From: Liolophura sinensis
Lineage: Eukaryota; Mollusca; Polyplacophora; Chitonida; Chitonidae
DNA: 64,000 bases
Direction: 5' to 3'
Assembly (NCBI RefSeq): GCF_032854445.1
Contig: NC_088306.1
Location: 6,279,145-6,343,144, forward strand
In this document: positions 54,746 to 64,000 of the stretch, one piece after another
Layout of the letters: every line of letters starts with the position of its first letter
Position numbering within the stretch: the stretch's first letter is position 1
The notes under the pieces: model-generated
What the model was told of the DNA's origin: nothing
Database searches by the model: none
Seen by the model: the letters and a program-made list of their open reading frames with translations, nothing else
Position numbers and translations under genes: made by a program

Positions 54746-55509
54746 TGCCCTTTTACCTTTTTTTGATTTGTCATGTTTTAGGACGTAACAATCCAAGAAA
54801 AAAATATAAAATTACCGTAAATATGAGAAAACTGTCATCAATCCTTCAACAACTAAGCACTTATTTTAACCCTGGATAGATCGTGAAATAAACAGATAAT
54901 TTCCGAAGGCTGGTCTGTCGGAGACCATACTTCTGTGCTCAAGCCACATATGCTTATCCAACGTGGACCAAGTTAACGTTTCACATCGAGCGTACAGCAG
55001 GCGATTTTATCTATGGCTACAGATTGCTTTATCTCTGCGCTCTTCAGCCTTGTTTTCCTTTAGGTTCACCAGATGACCTTTAAATAAATAGTTATGAATT
55101 TGCTAATAATCATGCCCCCCAGAACGACGTTAGGAGGGATATACTTGAATCACCCTGTCTGTCCATCTGTCTGTTTGTCTGTAGACGCCATGTTGTCATT
55201 TTATCCATTCATCTCCTTCCAAACTACTGTGTCGAAGTCTATATTCAAACTGGTTGAACCAGTGTTGCAGTCAATGTCCACCACGACTGGCTCATGAAAT
55301 AGTCTATCTGAAGATTAACTAAGCAACACGACGCCCTGTTATTTCTTTTAATTTTTTTTTAGCTTTCGTCTATTTTTGGAAATGTGGGGGGATGGAAGGG
55401 ACTATTTGCGAAATCCCGAGCCTAGTTTTTGTTTATTATTTCTTAAAGCCCAAGGCTTTACACCTGACGCTTCAAATTTGATAGTTTATTTACAATTTTT
55501 GACCTTACA
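54746..55509. other. Unassigned sequence
   Basis: No feature recognised. Confidence 0.4.
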
Positions 55510-55514
55510 GAGAT

Positions 55515-55760
55515 TGTGCTGGTCAGTGGATAGAGGCCATAGTATGTGACAGACGAGGAGCGGGTTCAAACCTGACTTTGGAGAGAGAATTTGTAAACTT
55601 CCCCGCTCTCGTTGCATGTGGGACCTGCAAATTATGCGGTCGGCTACGCCTTTGTGGATGTTTATTCCGTCTAACGTTTGTTATAGATTCCACACAGACC
55701 TATCGACTTGGCGTTGGAATTACAGAATAAATTTCCATATATCTTGATAACCTTTTGGCA
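55515..55760 (+). mobile_element. Possible tRNA-headed SINE of a third family
   Basis: An A-box-like tgctggtcagtggatagagg and a strong B-box-like GGGTTCAAACCTG (55562-55574) are spaced as in a tRNA-derived promoter, followed by a non-tRNA body. It lacks acceptor-stem pairing, so a functional tRNA is unlikely. No second copy was found in the window. Confidence 0.35.
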
Positions 55761-56213
55761 ACGGAAACATGCCTCTTTTGTTTCATTTCATTTTATACGG
55801 TTATTCATGTTTTGTTCTACACCGTTTCTGAGAAGACAAATGATCTCTCTGGAGCTGCGCGACTGGGCAAATACATCACGATGACAGTGCGGCTCTAAAA
55901 TATCGGCTTTCATTGACCGTCAGCCGTAACTAAGTTTATGTAGCCTGCAAAGCATGGGCTGGATTATGTCACGGAGCCTGCTGAGAGTTCCCCAACAACT
56001 GACACCGTGTTTACATAAAAAACCAAGCCTTACCATCACATCATTTAGCTTCCAGTTGCCAGTATAAAACAGTTTCAGTACAAGTCACTATGTTGAGATT
56101 GATGGTGCAAATTAGCGTGTACTGTCGGTACCATTCATTACTGTGTAACTACAGCATTGTTTATTCCATATTATGCAGTATTGTTTACAGGCCTCTATCA
56201 AACGAACTGCATA

Positions 56214-56218
<5 letters not shown>
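55761..56218. other. Unassigned sequence
   Basis: No feature recognised. Confidence 0.4.

Positions 56219-56307
<89 letters not shown>
56219..56307. repeat. (AT)n microsatellite, ~89 bp
   Basis: Uninterrupted alternating AT except for one phase shift near 56280. The tyrosine/isoleucine frames across it are artefacts. Confidence 0.95.
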
Positions 56308-56574
56308 CCAGTAAAATTGGATCGGATCTTGGAATAGATTAAGTTCACTGTGATCGTGTTAGCCGACAAAACATATTAAAATGTGTGACGTTCAATTGAT
56401 GACTTAGAGAGGACTTTATAAATCATAAACCATCGATGATTATAGGACCATTGGAGCACTCTTACGATTGATGCAGACGATTTCTTTTCCAATTTATTAG
56501 TTTGTTAATCGGTAGTTAATTAGTTTCTTTACACCCATGAAAATGACAACCACTGTACAAGTGATTTGATTATG

Positions 56575-56840
56575 ACTTACGACATAATTAAATACGTACA
56601 GCACAGAGCAGTGAAGACAGTGATAGCTGGTAAATGTTCAAACGTGACACGTGAAATAGGACCTCTTGTCAATTTATCTCAGGGTTTTATTCTAACTGTT
56701 CATGTAAATGCATAAACAGTAGCGATTTATACGCCCCCTAGCGTCATTACTTAAGCAGAATTAAATAAAAATAAATATATGCACTGACGTTAATTGCAAT
56801 TTATTAGACGTCACTAGTCTAGAATTACTCAGAATTACGG
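56575..56840 (+). repeat. Dispersed repeat R1, copy i (longest)
   Basis: Runs from aattaaatacgtacagcac through gtgatagctggtaaatgttc, acctcttgtcaatttatctc, actgttcatgtaaatgcata, to a distal gttaattgcaatttattaga and tctagaattactc. It best shows the ~260-bp extent of R1. Confidence 0.65.
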
Positions 56841-56984
56841 AATTTCAGGAGTATTTCATGTTAGCTTCCCCAAATTTGAGGTTTTAAAGTTCTAAATGTG
56901 AGACAGTTTGTTTTTGCCTTGTGTAGGTATAAATACTTGCACATGTGCTTTCCACAGGTCAGATACTCACATGAGCAAAATTTA

Positions 56985-57265
56985 GATGGTTTAAATCCGA
57001 AAGTGGCTTTGAGCCAGTTTGACGTCTTCCGTGTGAAGGCAAACCGGGGGCATTTGATCCGGTATATTTGCCTCTGTTAGCGACGTGGCTTTAAGCCAGT
57101 TTCAGGTCTTGAGCCGGATTATCTGTGCCGTGTGAACGGTAACTTGATTACTTGCTTCGGATACGTGGGGGTCAGGATGACATGGCAATTACTGAACCGG
57201 CTTAAGTGACTAAAATGACAAATGACTGAACTGGCTTCAAAACGGCTAGGCCACATCGTCGTGTG
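56985..57265. repeat. Repeated palindromic motif cluster (ggcttnnagccagttt)
   Basis: ggctttgagccagtttgacg (57005) and ggctttaagccagtttcagg (57087) are near-identical direct copies. aactggcttcaaaacg (57229) is the inverted form, and accggcttaag also occurs (57198). Phrases cgtgtgaa recur alongside. This resembles a decayed inverted-repeat element, though no clean termini were found. Confidence 0.4.
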
Positions 57266-58255
57266 AACGCACGTATTTTTACAACTGGTTTCGATTTATA
57301 CCGGTACAGATATGGTCTGGTGTAAATTTTGGCCATGTTAACGGGGTAAGAGGTAGCACCAGACGGCTGATCGCCCAGTACAGAGATGACGGTGTCGGTA
57401 GCTTTGACGTACATGTACGTCCTCATATATCGACATGCCTACGTTACTAATTAAGTCTTCTCTATTTGCACTTTTTTCTTTCCGTGATATCTCGTTGGGG
57501 TCTGCAAGCGAAACGGACAGAGACCCATGGGGGCCTTTCTGAGGTGGTGAAAACTGTCACTGATTTACCGAAGTAGGTCCACTTATAGAGTGTACTGCCC
57601 GGGTATGTTGCATCTCCGTAAGGTTTTCTTGTATTAAGGTATGTAATCTTGTAATTCCGTTCTCACTCTTTAGCTGCATGCTTTGAAACAGTCGCATTTC
57701 AGTAATTCGGCCAGGCCATGATTGAAAAAAAAACATGTTTGCGGGACTTGTGACAAGTAAAAAAGCTGACGGGCTGGTAAAATTCAAAAGCTACCAGTCT
57801 TATTTGTGGAGGTACATATAGTTGTAAACTAGTGTATCTGTTTCGCTAAACTATTTAGATTCTTTATATTTTTGTAAGCTTACATTTTCTTCAAGGAAGA
57901 TTCTGTTCTTTATTCAATAGCGTTCAATGCTACAGTCTGGGTGACAGTGTCCACCGGCAGGCGTGCCTTGGCCTGCCAGAAGTCGTATGGTAGGTTGGTC
58001 TTGTACCTTGTCAAGCAAATATATATGAAGAATGATCATAAAGATTTTAACAAGGTGCGAGTCATGGACTTCCGGCTTGCTGCTGCTGAAATTGTGCTAC
58101 GGTGGTGGGCGAAAGGCAAATGCTTGACTTAAATTGACTTACAGGTGTATCTCAAGTGATATTTGAATACAGATCCATCCCTGGTGAGCAGAATTGGTCG
58201 TTAAAAAAGAAAAATGCAAAACTGTATGCACAGTGTGTAGCAACCTTGTGCATAC
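57266..58255. other. Unassigned sequence
   Basis: No feature recognised. Confidence 0.4.
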
Positions 58256-58411
58256 CCTTTTGAAATAAATTACCCCTATTGAAATAAATTACCCCTATTG
58301 AATCAATTACTTCAATAGAGGTTGCAATTGCGATCCCTATTGAAAAGATATTTCAATACGGGTTGCGACGGCAACTTCTATGGAAATAAAGAAGATTTAT
58401 TTCAATACGGC
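58256..58411. repeat. Cluster of direct and inverted TATTGAAAT repeats
   Basis: tgaaataaattacccctat occurs twice in tandem (58261-58279 and 58280-58298). Inverted forms follow (ttcaatagaggttgc, tttcaatacgggttgc, atttatttcaatacgg), with gttgc/gcaac repeats. The unit resembles CCCTATTGAAAT paired with ATTTCAATAGGG. Confidence 0.7.
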
Positions 58412-58716
58412 ACTTTTGCGCATATTCTACACGCCATTTGAAATATTTCACACCTTTGTGATATTATAGCTTCAAAGGCATTACCTCTCTACTTGATAGA
58501 ATATCATGTGTTCAAAATAGCAGAAACTGTTTTATTTTCTACAAAAATTTTGAGCTGTTGATGATTCTTCCACGACGCGTTAGTGTCATGAAGGGGGGTG
58601 GGGGTGGCTTAAATATTACTGAAAATCCTGTTTTATGGTTGTTCTGCTCTGTTATGTTCACAAAACGTGCTGAATTCTGTGTAGCATGTAGGGACCTCGT
58701 AATTCTGATTCAAGAG
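58412..58716. other. Unassigned sequence
   Basis: No feature recognised. Confidence 0.4.
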
Positions 58717-58930
58717 GCCTGTGGCCAATGTCATCGTCGGTTCAAGCCCAGTTCACGTTGGTTTTCTTACCTGTTGTAAGTCAGCAGCCTGCGAATGGTC
58801 GTGGGTTTCCCCAGGTCCTGTCTGGTTTTCTCCCACATTAATAATGGCGGCCGTCGTATAAGTGAAATAATAATATATATATAAGTGAGTACGGCGTAAA
58901 ACACCAATCAAATAATTAAATAAATAAATA
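58717..58930 (+). mobile_element. SINE-A, head-truncated
   Basis: catcgtcggttcaagcccag, cagcctgcgaatggtcgtgg, gtttccccaggtcctgtctg, aatggcggccgtcgtataag, gagtacggcgtaaaacacca, AATAATTAAATAAATAAAT tail. A short tat-rich insertion splits the usual gaaatattcttgagt. Confidence 0.85.
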
Positions 58931-59706
58931 TGATTAAAGAACATTTTATATGTTAAGCGGCAACATTTGTAGCCTTAACTGTTCTAAACCCCTATGAACC
59001 AATAAATCAATCAACCAACTAAACCAACTTTAGTCACGTGAATACAACTGAGAGTAAGCTTCATGTTAAATAGCATACTTTATTGAGGCAACAAATAAAG
59101 CAAATTAACGAAACTGAATTTCTCAGCGCTATTGACGCCTTTTCAACCTCATGCTCATTTATACTTAAACAATGAAATACGAAGGATTTGCACCGTTTGT
59201 ATAGTCTTCCTGCTATCAAGTCACCTTTTAACTAACAGAAATAAACAGTAATCACTAATGACGTTCACAAATTAGAACAGATCATTAAAAACATTCGCCT
59301 CATCAACAATCAAGAATCGTTATTTAAACACAGAATGTAGTAGATAAGACAGAATAGAAACTGAAGAGGGTCAAAGCAATTTTCCTTGCTTATTTATTTG
59401 CAGTGAGAGTGTCTGGAAAAAATGAGATCTACCTCGTCAGTCAGTGGGTATTAAAAGCGCTCGGATGTTAAAATGCAAATCATCTATGCTAAGGAGCAGA
59501 CGACGAAGAGCAAATATTGAACTAATTCTCTGATCACATGGACCTGAGTGGTTTACTCTTTAAAAAGACATAAACTAATGAGATCCAAGAAACAAAAATA
59601 CCACACCTAAAGTATTAAAAATGGTACCACATGTATGTGGACATCTCTGTTACACAGTTGTAAGAATTTTCTGTTTCAAAGATCTCGTATAAAAATACTT
59701 ATCACG
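58931..59706. other. Unassigned AT-rich sequence
   Basis: No feature recognised. Confidence 0.4.
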
Positions 59707-59719
59707 CTGAACCTATGTA

Positions 59720-59982
59720 TTTATTTATTTATTTGATTGGTGTTTTACGCCCTCAAGAATATTTCACTTATACGACGGCGGCCAGCATTATGGTGGGTGG
59801 AAACCTGGCAGGGCCCGGGTGAAACCCACGACCATACGCAGGTTGCTGTCAGACCTTCCCACGTACAACGGGAGAGGAAGCCAGCATGAACTGGACTTGA
59901 ATTCACAGCGACCACATTGGTGAGAGACTCCTGGGTCATTACGCTGCGCTAGCGCGCTAACCAACTGAGCCACGCAGGCCCC
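59720..59982 (-). mobile_element. SINE-A, full length, with perfect 13-bp target-site duplication
   Basis: The best preserved copy. Plus-strand reading: TTTATTTATTTATTTGATTG tail, gtgttttacgccctcaagaa, cgacggcggccagcattatg, gaaacccacgaccatacgca, gaagccagcatgaactggac, ttgaattcacagcgacc, and a complete inverted tRNA-like head cgctaaccaactgagccacg (A box TGGCTCAGTTGG on the minus strand). CTGAACCTATGTA lies at 59707-59719 and 59983-59995. Confidence 0.95.
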
Positions 59983-60197
59983 CTGAACCTATGTACAAAC
60001 TCCTTTGAATGAAGAGTATAAGCGCCGGTATTTTCTACGTTCACACGTTTGTCCCACTTCGCCTAATTGTGTGGTTGTATTCTCCACCATATGTTTGTCA
60101 CCCCAAACCATCGGTGAGAAAGTGGTGACAAAAAAATCCATGCATCAAACCATTTGCTCTTGTTGATTATGCGGCGAATTTCGATAGCAATGCCACT

Positions 60198-61057
60198 TCA
60201 TCTCCCAGCTACCCGCACAGGTCTTCTCACACTCATTGGCGACGGAACCGTTACTAGAATTTCGGGTTGAATATATAACTTTGGAGGTGGAGTCGAAGAC
60301 ACGATTTCTTGAAAGAACCTGCTTACTTTAGCAAGAAGAAACCGGCTACTAGGGTCTCTACGGTGACAGATACTGACTATTTTCACTGTGATTTTCCCAC
60401 CCGGTTTCTTGTGAAAGGCTGACGAGGCGATTCGTTGGACTGTTAAGGTAATCTATATTTCTGTATCTGCTATCCGACAAATTGGAAATCAAATCTTCAT
60501 CCGAGTGTTGAACAGCTGCGTTCCGAGGAAGAAAAGGCTGAATTAAGCGACCAGCTAATGGTTGTCGCACACGGATGCTTGTGTAATGTTCCCCTTGGCC
60601 TTCAGGGAAGTATCGTAGGGTCGGCAATATTATGTCGGGGTCAAATTCTTCTGTGATTGATACCATAGTTGCTATTTCAGCTCCAGTCGCCTGAACAATG
60701 ATCTAGGACATTATACTCCCTACATAGAGCTATCAATGTAACATGGTCACTATACGTCTATAACAACCTATAATCGTCTTGATACCGATTGACATGCTTC
60801 ACGGCTTCCATGCGAAGATATTCATGAGTGCGATAAATGCCCGCCAATTATAGTTGGTGGGAAAATGCCTCAACATGACAGCTGCCTGGTGACCCTTGTG
60901 GGTCCAGTACTACTGTTACCGAATCATGGCTGCCTTTGTCAAGATTATTAAGTTTATCTTCATGCGATAGTGGGATGTAGTGTCTTGCTTTATGTGATTT
61001 TCTTGATATTTTGCCTATGGTGATGGGTTTGTTTTCTTTTTTTTTCTTTGAAAACAC
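60198..61057 (-). pseudogene. Decayed reading frames downstream of the integrase relic, function unknown
   Basis: Three protein-like minus-strand pieces in sequence: ENKPITIGKISRKSHKARHY (from about 61035), MVSITEEFDPDIILPTLRYF through LNSPTNRLVSLSQETGW (60664-60405), and after a shift RDPSSRFLLAKVSRFFQEIV then PPPKLYIQPEILVTVPSP ending at a stop at 60198. Composition and low repeat content suggest real coding ancestry. I recognise no family. Strand and position directly after the integrase relic suggest a second protein of the same element, or a neighbouring host pseudogene. Confidence 0.4.
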
Positions 61058-61069
61058 TGACGCTAGTGA

Positions 61070-62195
61070 TGTCGCTTTATGGAACTTCTGTTGGTTCCGG
61101 GAACTTTAAGATCTTTTCTTCAGGACATTTTTAGCTAGCACTTTTGCCGGTTTCACATATCTTCGTCTTGGTGTTTTGCCTTTTCGATTTGGAAAACGAA
61201 CTAAAACATTTTCCCCAACGTTGGACACAGGTGGGGTCCGCTTCTTTGCTTCACTTACAAGCTGTCTCCTTGCGTATCGTATGGAGGCTTTCCTCGCCAG
61301 ACCTCTGAAGTTGCCTTGTTGTTTTGTTTGAAACCTCTAAATGAAATACACTTGCCATGCGATTTGATACACGAGAACTTCTTTGGGTGATTGATTTATG
61401 GCTTCGTGGATCTTGTTCAGGTTGAATCTGTTTTTTGTCGTACTAGAAGGTACCTCCGTTAGCACTTTCCTTGCGATTGAGGATGGTAAGGTCGGCTTCG
61501 TATTATCCTAATACCCCTTTTTCTTCAAGTCAATTAACTTTTCCCTTGGTCACATTGTAAATATCTTGGGATACCATGCTCAGCAAAGGTCATGTCTAAT
61601 TCACTGGCGACTTTCTGACTAGATTTATTCTCCAGAGATCTTAGAAATAGAAATGTCGAAAACACACCAATTACCGATAGGATATATTTGTATGTCATGC
61701 TGTCGCTGACAACGCTATCCTTCGCCATATCAATGAGGTCAATCTGCAGTCTCTCCGAAACTTCAGTCGACAGAATTCGTATGGGAATACACTTGTTGTT
61801 AAAACGAGCAAATGTCTGGTTTTACTGTTTTGACATCTCATACTGTTTCCGAATTCTCCTTTCGGAGAATCCAGTATATGTGTTACAAAAGCGGTGGCGG
61901 AGTGATCTGGCTTCACATGAGTGACTCTTTCTAATATTCTTGGATACCACTAATTTTACTTGGTCAGACTTCAGGACCTTCTTGGCAGAAACAGTAGCAC
62001 ACTATTTTCAAGTTTTAAACTGTCCTTACAACGCCAATACTTCAGACGTGCATTTTTCTGGTCAGTTTTTGACAGGGGTATAAAGTTGTCCTTGCAATAT
62101 TGCGACGATTGTGTCATACTGCTCAGTGCTTAATAGGCGCAATCCACGAGAACTACCCTGTCGTTTATTGTTAGAGACTGTCGACGGCGTCATTG
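61070..62195 (-). pseudogene. Integrase (rve-type) of a retroelement or Ginger-like transposon, broken
   Basis: Minus-strand reading begins near 62195 (MTPSTVSNNKRQGSSRGLRL). After frameshifts come YTGFSERRIRKQYEMSKQ (helical region before the core), LQIDLIDMAKDSVVSD (first catalytic Asp in DLIDM), YKYILSVIGVFSTFLFLRSL, ENKSSQKVASELDMTFAEHG and IPRYLQCDQGK (second Asp in CDQG). The DNA then jumps past the usual HPQ..G..E section to INQSPKEVLVYQIAWQVYF and a basic C-terminus (ENVLVRFPNRKGKTPRRRYV). The third catalytic residue is therefore missing. This core occurs in LTR retroelements and in KRBA2-like/Ginger transposons; no reverse transcriptase is adjacent, which slightly favours the latter. 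Confidence 0.75.
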
Positions 62196-62199
62196 TTGC

Positions 62200-64000
62200 A
62201 TCCTAAAGGTGAAAAAATCACTCCCCTTCGCAGAGAATTATGTCAGGATCAAAGTATATGCATTTTATATGAATTAAATATTTTCAAAACATTTTTCTTT
62301 TGTTTTTTTCACCGAAAATACATTTAAGCCCATGATTATGTGCAATGTTTAAAATATGAGGCATACCTCAGCAAAAAGACTTCATTAAAGACTGGAAATC
62401 GTTTTAAAGAAATGAAATAACACAAAAGAACAGCGTAAGTATTTTGGGGTTCATAATATCATAATATTCTTTGCGCATGATTAATTCTTGAAAACGAGAT
62501 GAAATTTATATCGCAAAATTATAGCATCAGTTTGTAAAAACCTTCCTTTCGCATGCACAGTATTCTCCTTTATCTACCAAGACTTAATCTCCTTCTGATG
62601 AACTGAGGTTCATAAAAAAAAATATTAATAATTCATTCACTCTACCAGCGGGGAACACAGAAAAGCATTGAATGCCCTCACAACGTTCGCAAAAGCATTC
62701 ACGTCATCACCTTCGTTGTAGGCCTGCTCCAGTTTTTATTAGTTTGTTACTACAACTGCCTATCAATTTTACGAATACTTACCGAAGAAATTCGGGGTTT
62801 GAATTCTTTGTCTCAATTCGGGGTCTGCACAAGAGTTCAAAAAGGGGAGATAATAAAGTAATTTCGTTCGCTCTTGCAGTTAGCGCTACGCCAAGCAAAT
62901 ACAAAAGTTTCAACTTTCTTTATTAAAATCTTCATTAGATATAAGGGTCAAGTCCGACATTCATATACCATTCGTAGTCCGTAAAAGGCGTTCCAAGTCG
63001 ATAATCGCAAGATCCATTTCCAAAACAACGTTTAACACTAACTCCCAAAGACAGAGAAGCGCTCATCAGTTTTCAATGATGAAACACTACTCAATATGTT
63101 AACATCCATTATCACATTGATTACACTGTAAAACTGCTCAAGAAATAATACAATACATTTTTACACAAAATATTATCTGTTACGGTACTTTTTAAAATAT
63201 ATATTCTTCCAACTCCTATTAGGATTAATTAAAACGAGCAAACATAACTTCACCTACAACTGTTTTGAATGGTAGTCTACTCATCATGACCCCAAAGCTG
63301 TACTTGAGAGTTATTCTCGACAGTTATTAATCCTGTGATCCGTTTTCAGAATAAAAACAGGATAGTGTTATGCATATTTTGCACTGAGGTTTATGCGGAT
63401 GAAAGCAATGAATGTTCTTTTGTTATTTTGCAAGCACATTATTTTATATTCCCTTATCTGTATCAATGACACCGAAAAGGGTAAATCAAGACACGACCTG
63501 GTTTCTGTTTACATTTATGTAATTTCATTATTTCATGCATATGATGTGTTTCAATGACGCGAACCAGTGACGTTTGAGTGACGACACACTGGTGATCGTC
63601 ACTGTCGTCTTTGGGTACCACGGTATTTTTCCATTACGGTACTGTTTATTGCCCCAGACCATAGCCTGTATAAAGATCAAGATTACATCCTATGTCATCA
63701 ATTTGTCATTTTCAAAATAAAAATTTTCTTCTTTTTTTTCTTCTTTTTGCTTAGCAAACATAGCTCGTTTCTGGACAGGTTTTTGTGGGTGTTAATTTGT
63801 TTCACCCCAATAATATATTCCCGTGTTTCGTGTTTTTCACTCCATAAAGATGCAGACCGGCAAGCGATTGTTTATTCTTAATGAACTGTTGTCATGATTG
63901 TCTTCCACAGTTTTGTGACATCGCTTGACACTAAAATGTAATTTAGTATTAGCCCCGTGTTTATATAAGCACAAGTGTACTTGCCGTTAATAACTATATT
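62200..64000. other. Unassigned AT-rich end of window
   Basis: No coding, RNA or repeat family recognised. A pyrimidine tract (TTCTTCTTTTTTTTCTTC) lies near 63727-63750. An 84-codon plus frame at 62672-62926 has no recognisable features. Confidence 0.4.

Noticed and set aside
54448-54774. Minus-strand 108-codon frame and overlapping plus frame
   Set aside because: Both are translations of the GC-rich SINE-A variant.
56090-56342. Frames rich in tyrosine and isoleucine
   Set aside because: Translation of an (AT)n microsatellite.
59745-59973. Frames MTQESLTN and MAQLVSALAQRNDPGVSH, and a similar one at 11286-11504
   Set aside because: Translations of the SINE-A tRNA head and body; such peptides appear widely as spurious predictions.
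59940-59982. Possible tRNA gene
   Set aside because: It is the SINE-A head: no acceptor-stem pairing or anticodon arm, and the sequence continues into the SINE body.

Overview
The window is nuclear DNA from an animal, most likely a mollusc (a bivalve fits best; another lophotrochozoan is possible). It is AT-rich and intron/intergenic in character, with no operons, no bacterial gene spacing and no rRNA or tRNA genes. The organism call rests on about 20 copies of a tRNA-headed SINE (here 'SINE-A') whose 3' domain contains TACTCAAGAATATTTCA, TATACGACGGCGGCCAGC and an AATAAATAAATA tail. That SINE type is characteristic of molluscan genomes. A second tRNA-headed family ('SINE-B', tail of GAGT/ACTC repeats) and Penelope-like, LINE, Tc1-like and integrase-bearing relics agree with this. 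I found no complete, confident host protein-coding gene. The best host-gene candidate is a putative first coding exon at 31841-32015 (+): a strong splice donor follows it and a perfect CRE palindrome lies 70 bp upstream.

Layout. 0-0.8 kb: 3' end of a Penelope-like element (GIY-YIG endonuclease), minus strand. 1.6-7.7 kb: SINEs, a short MITE and three copies of an unclassified repeat (R2). 7.7-11.7 kb: a nearly full-length but dead APE-type LINE (63-bp 5' tandem units, ORF1, endonuclease, reverse transcriptase), interrupted at its 3' end by a SINE-A with target-site duplications. 13.8-15.2 kb: three R1 repeat copies and a TGATCA-rich minisatellite with a duplicated spacer. 15.7-16.5 kb: a solo-LTR-like element with TATA box and poly(A) signals; a relative sits at 27.6 kb. 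17-23 kb: mostly featureless. 23.6-26.4 kb: three adjacent copies of repeat R3. 28.6-31.1 kb: LINE endonuclease and probable ORF1 relics, minus strand. 31.7-32.0 kb: candidate promoter and exon. 35-39 kb: SINEs, one nested. 40.2-40.7 kb: Tc1-like transposase relic. 44.3-46.9 kb: AT palindrome, hairpin, 22-bp minisatellite and a 407-bp MITE with long inverted repeats. 47.9-53.0 kb: two diverged copies of a ~1.4-kb segment in direct orientation. 54.5-60 kb: SINEs, an (AT)n tract, a palindromic cluster and an intact SINE-A with perfect 13-bp duplications. 60.2-62.2 kb: decayed integrase (rve) element with an unidentified downstream reading frame.

The window is therefore a graveyard of layered mobile elements. 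The insertion order can be read at several points: SINE-A inside the LINE, SINE-A inside R1, SINE-B inside R2 and inside LINE ORF1, and truncated SINE-B inside an older SINE-A. Most open reading frames fall in repeats or minisatellites and are not genes. SINE boundaries are exact where target-site duplications are given and otherwise good to about 10-20 bases. Boundaries of diverged repeats are approximate.
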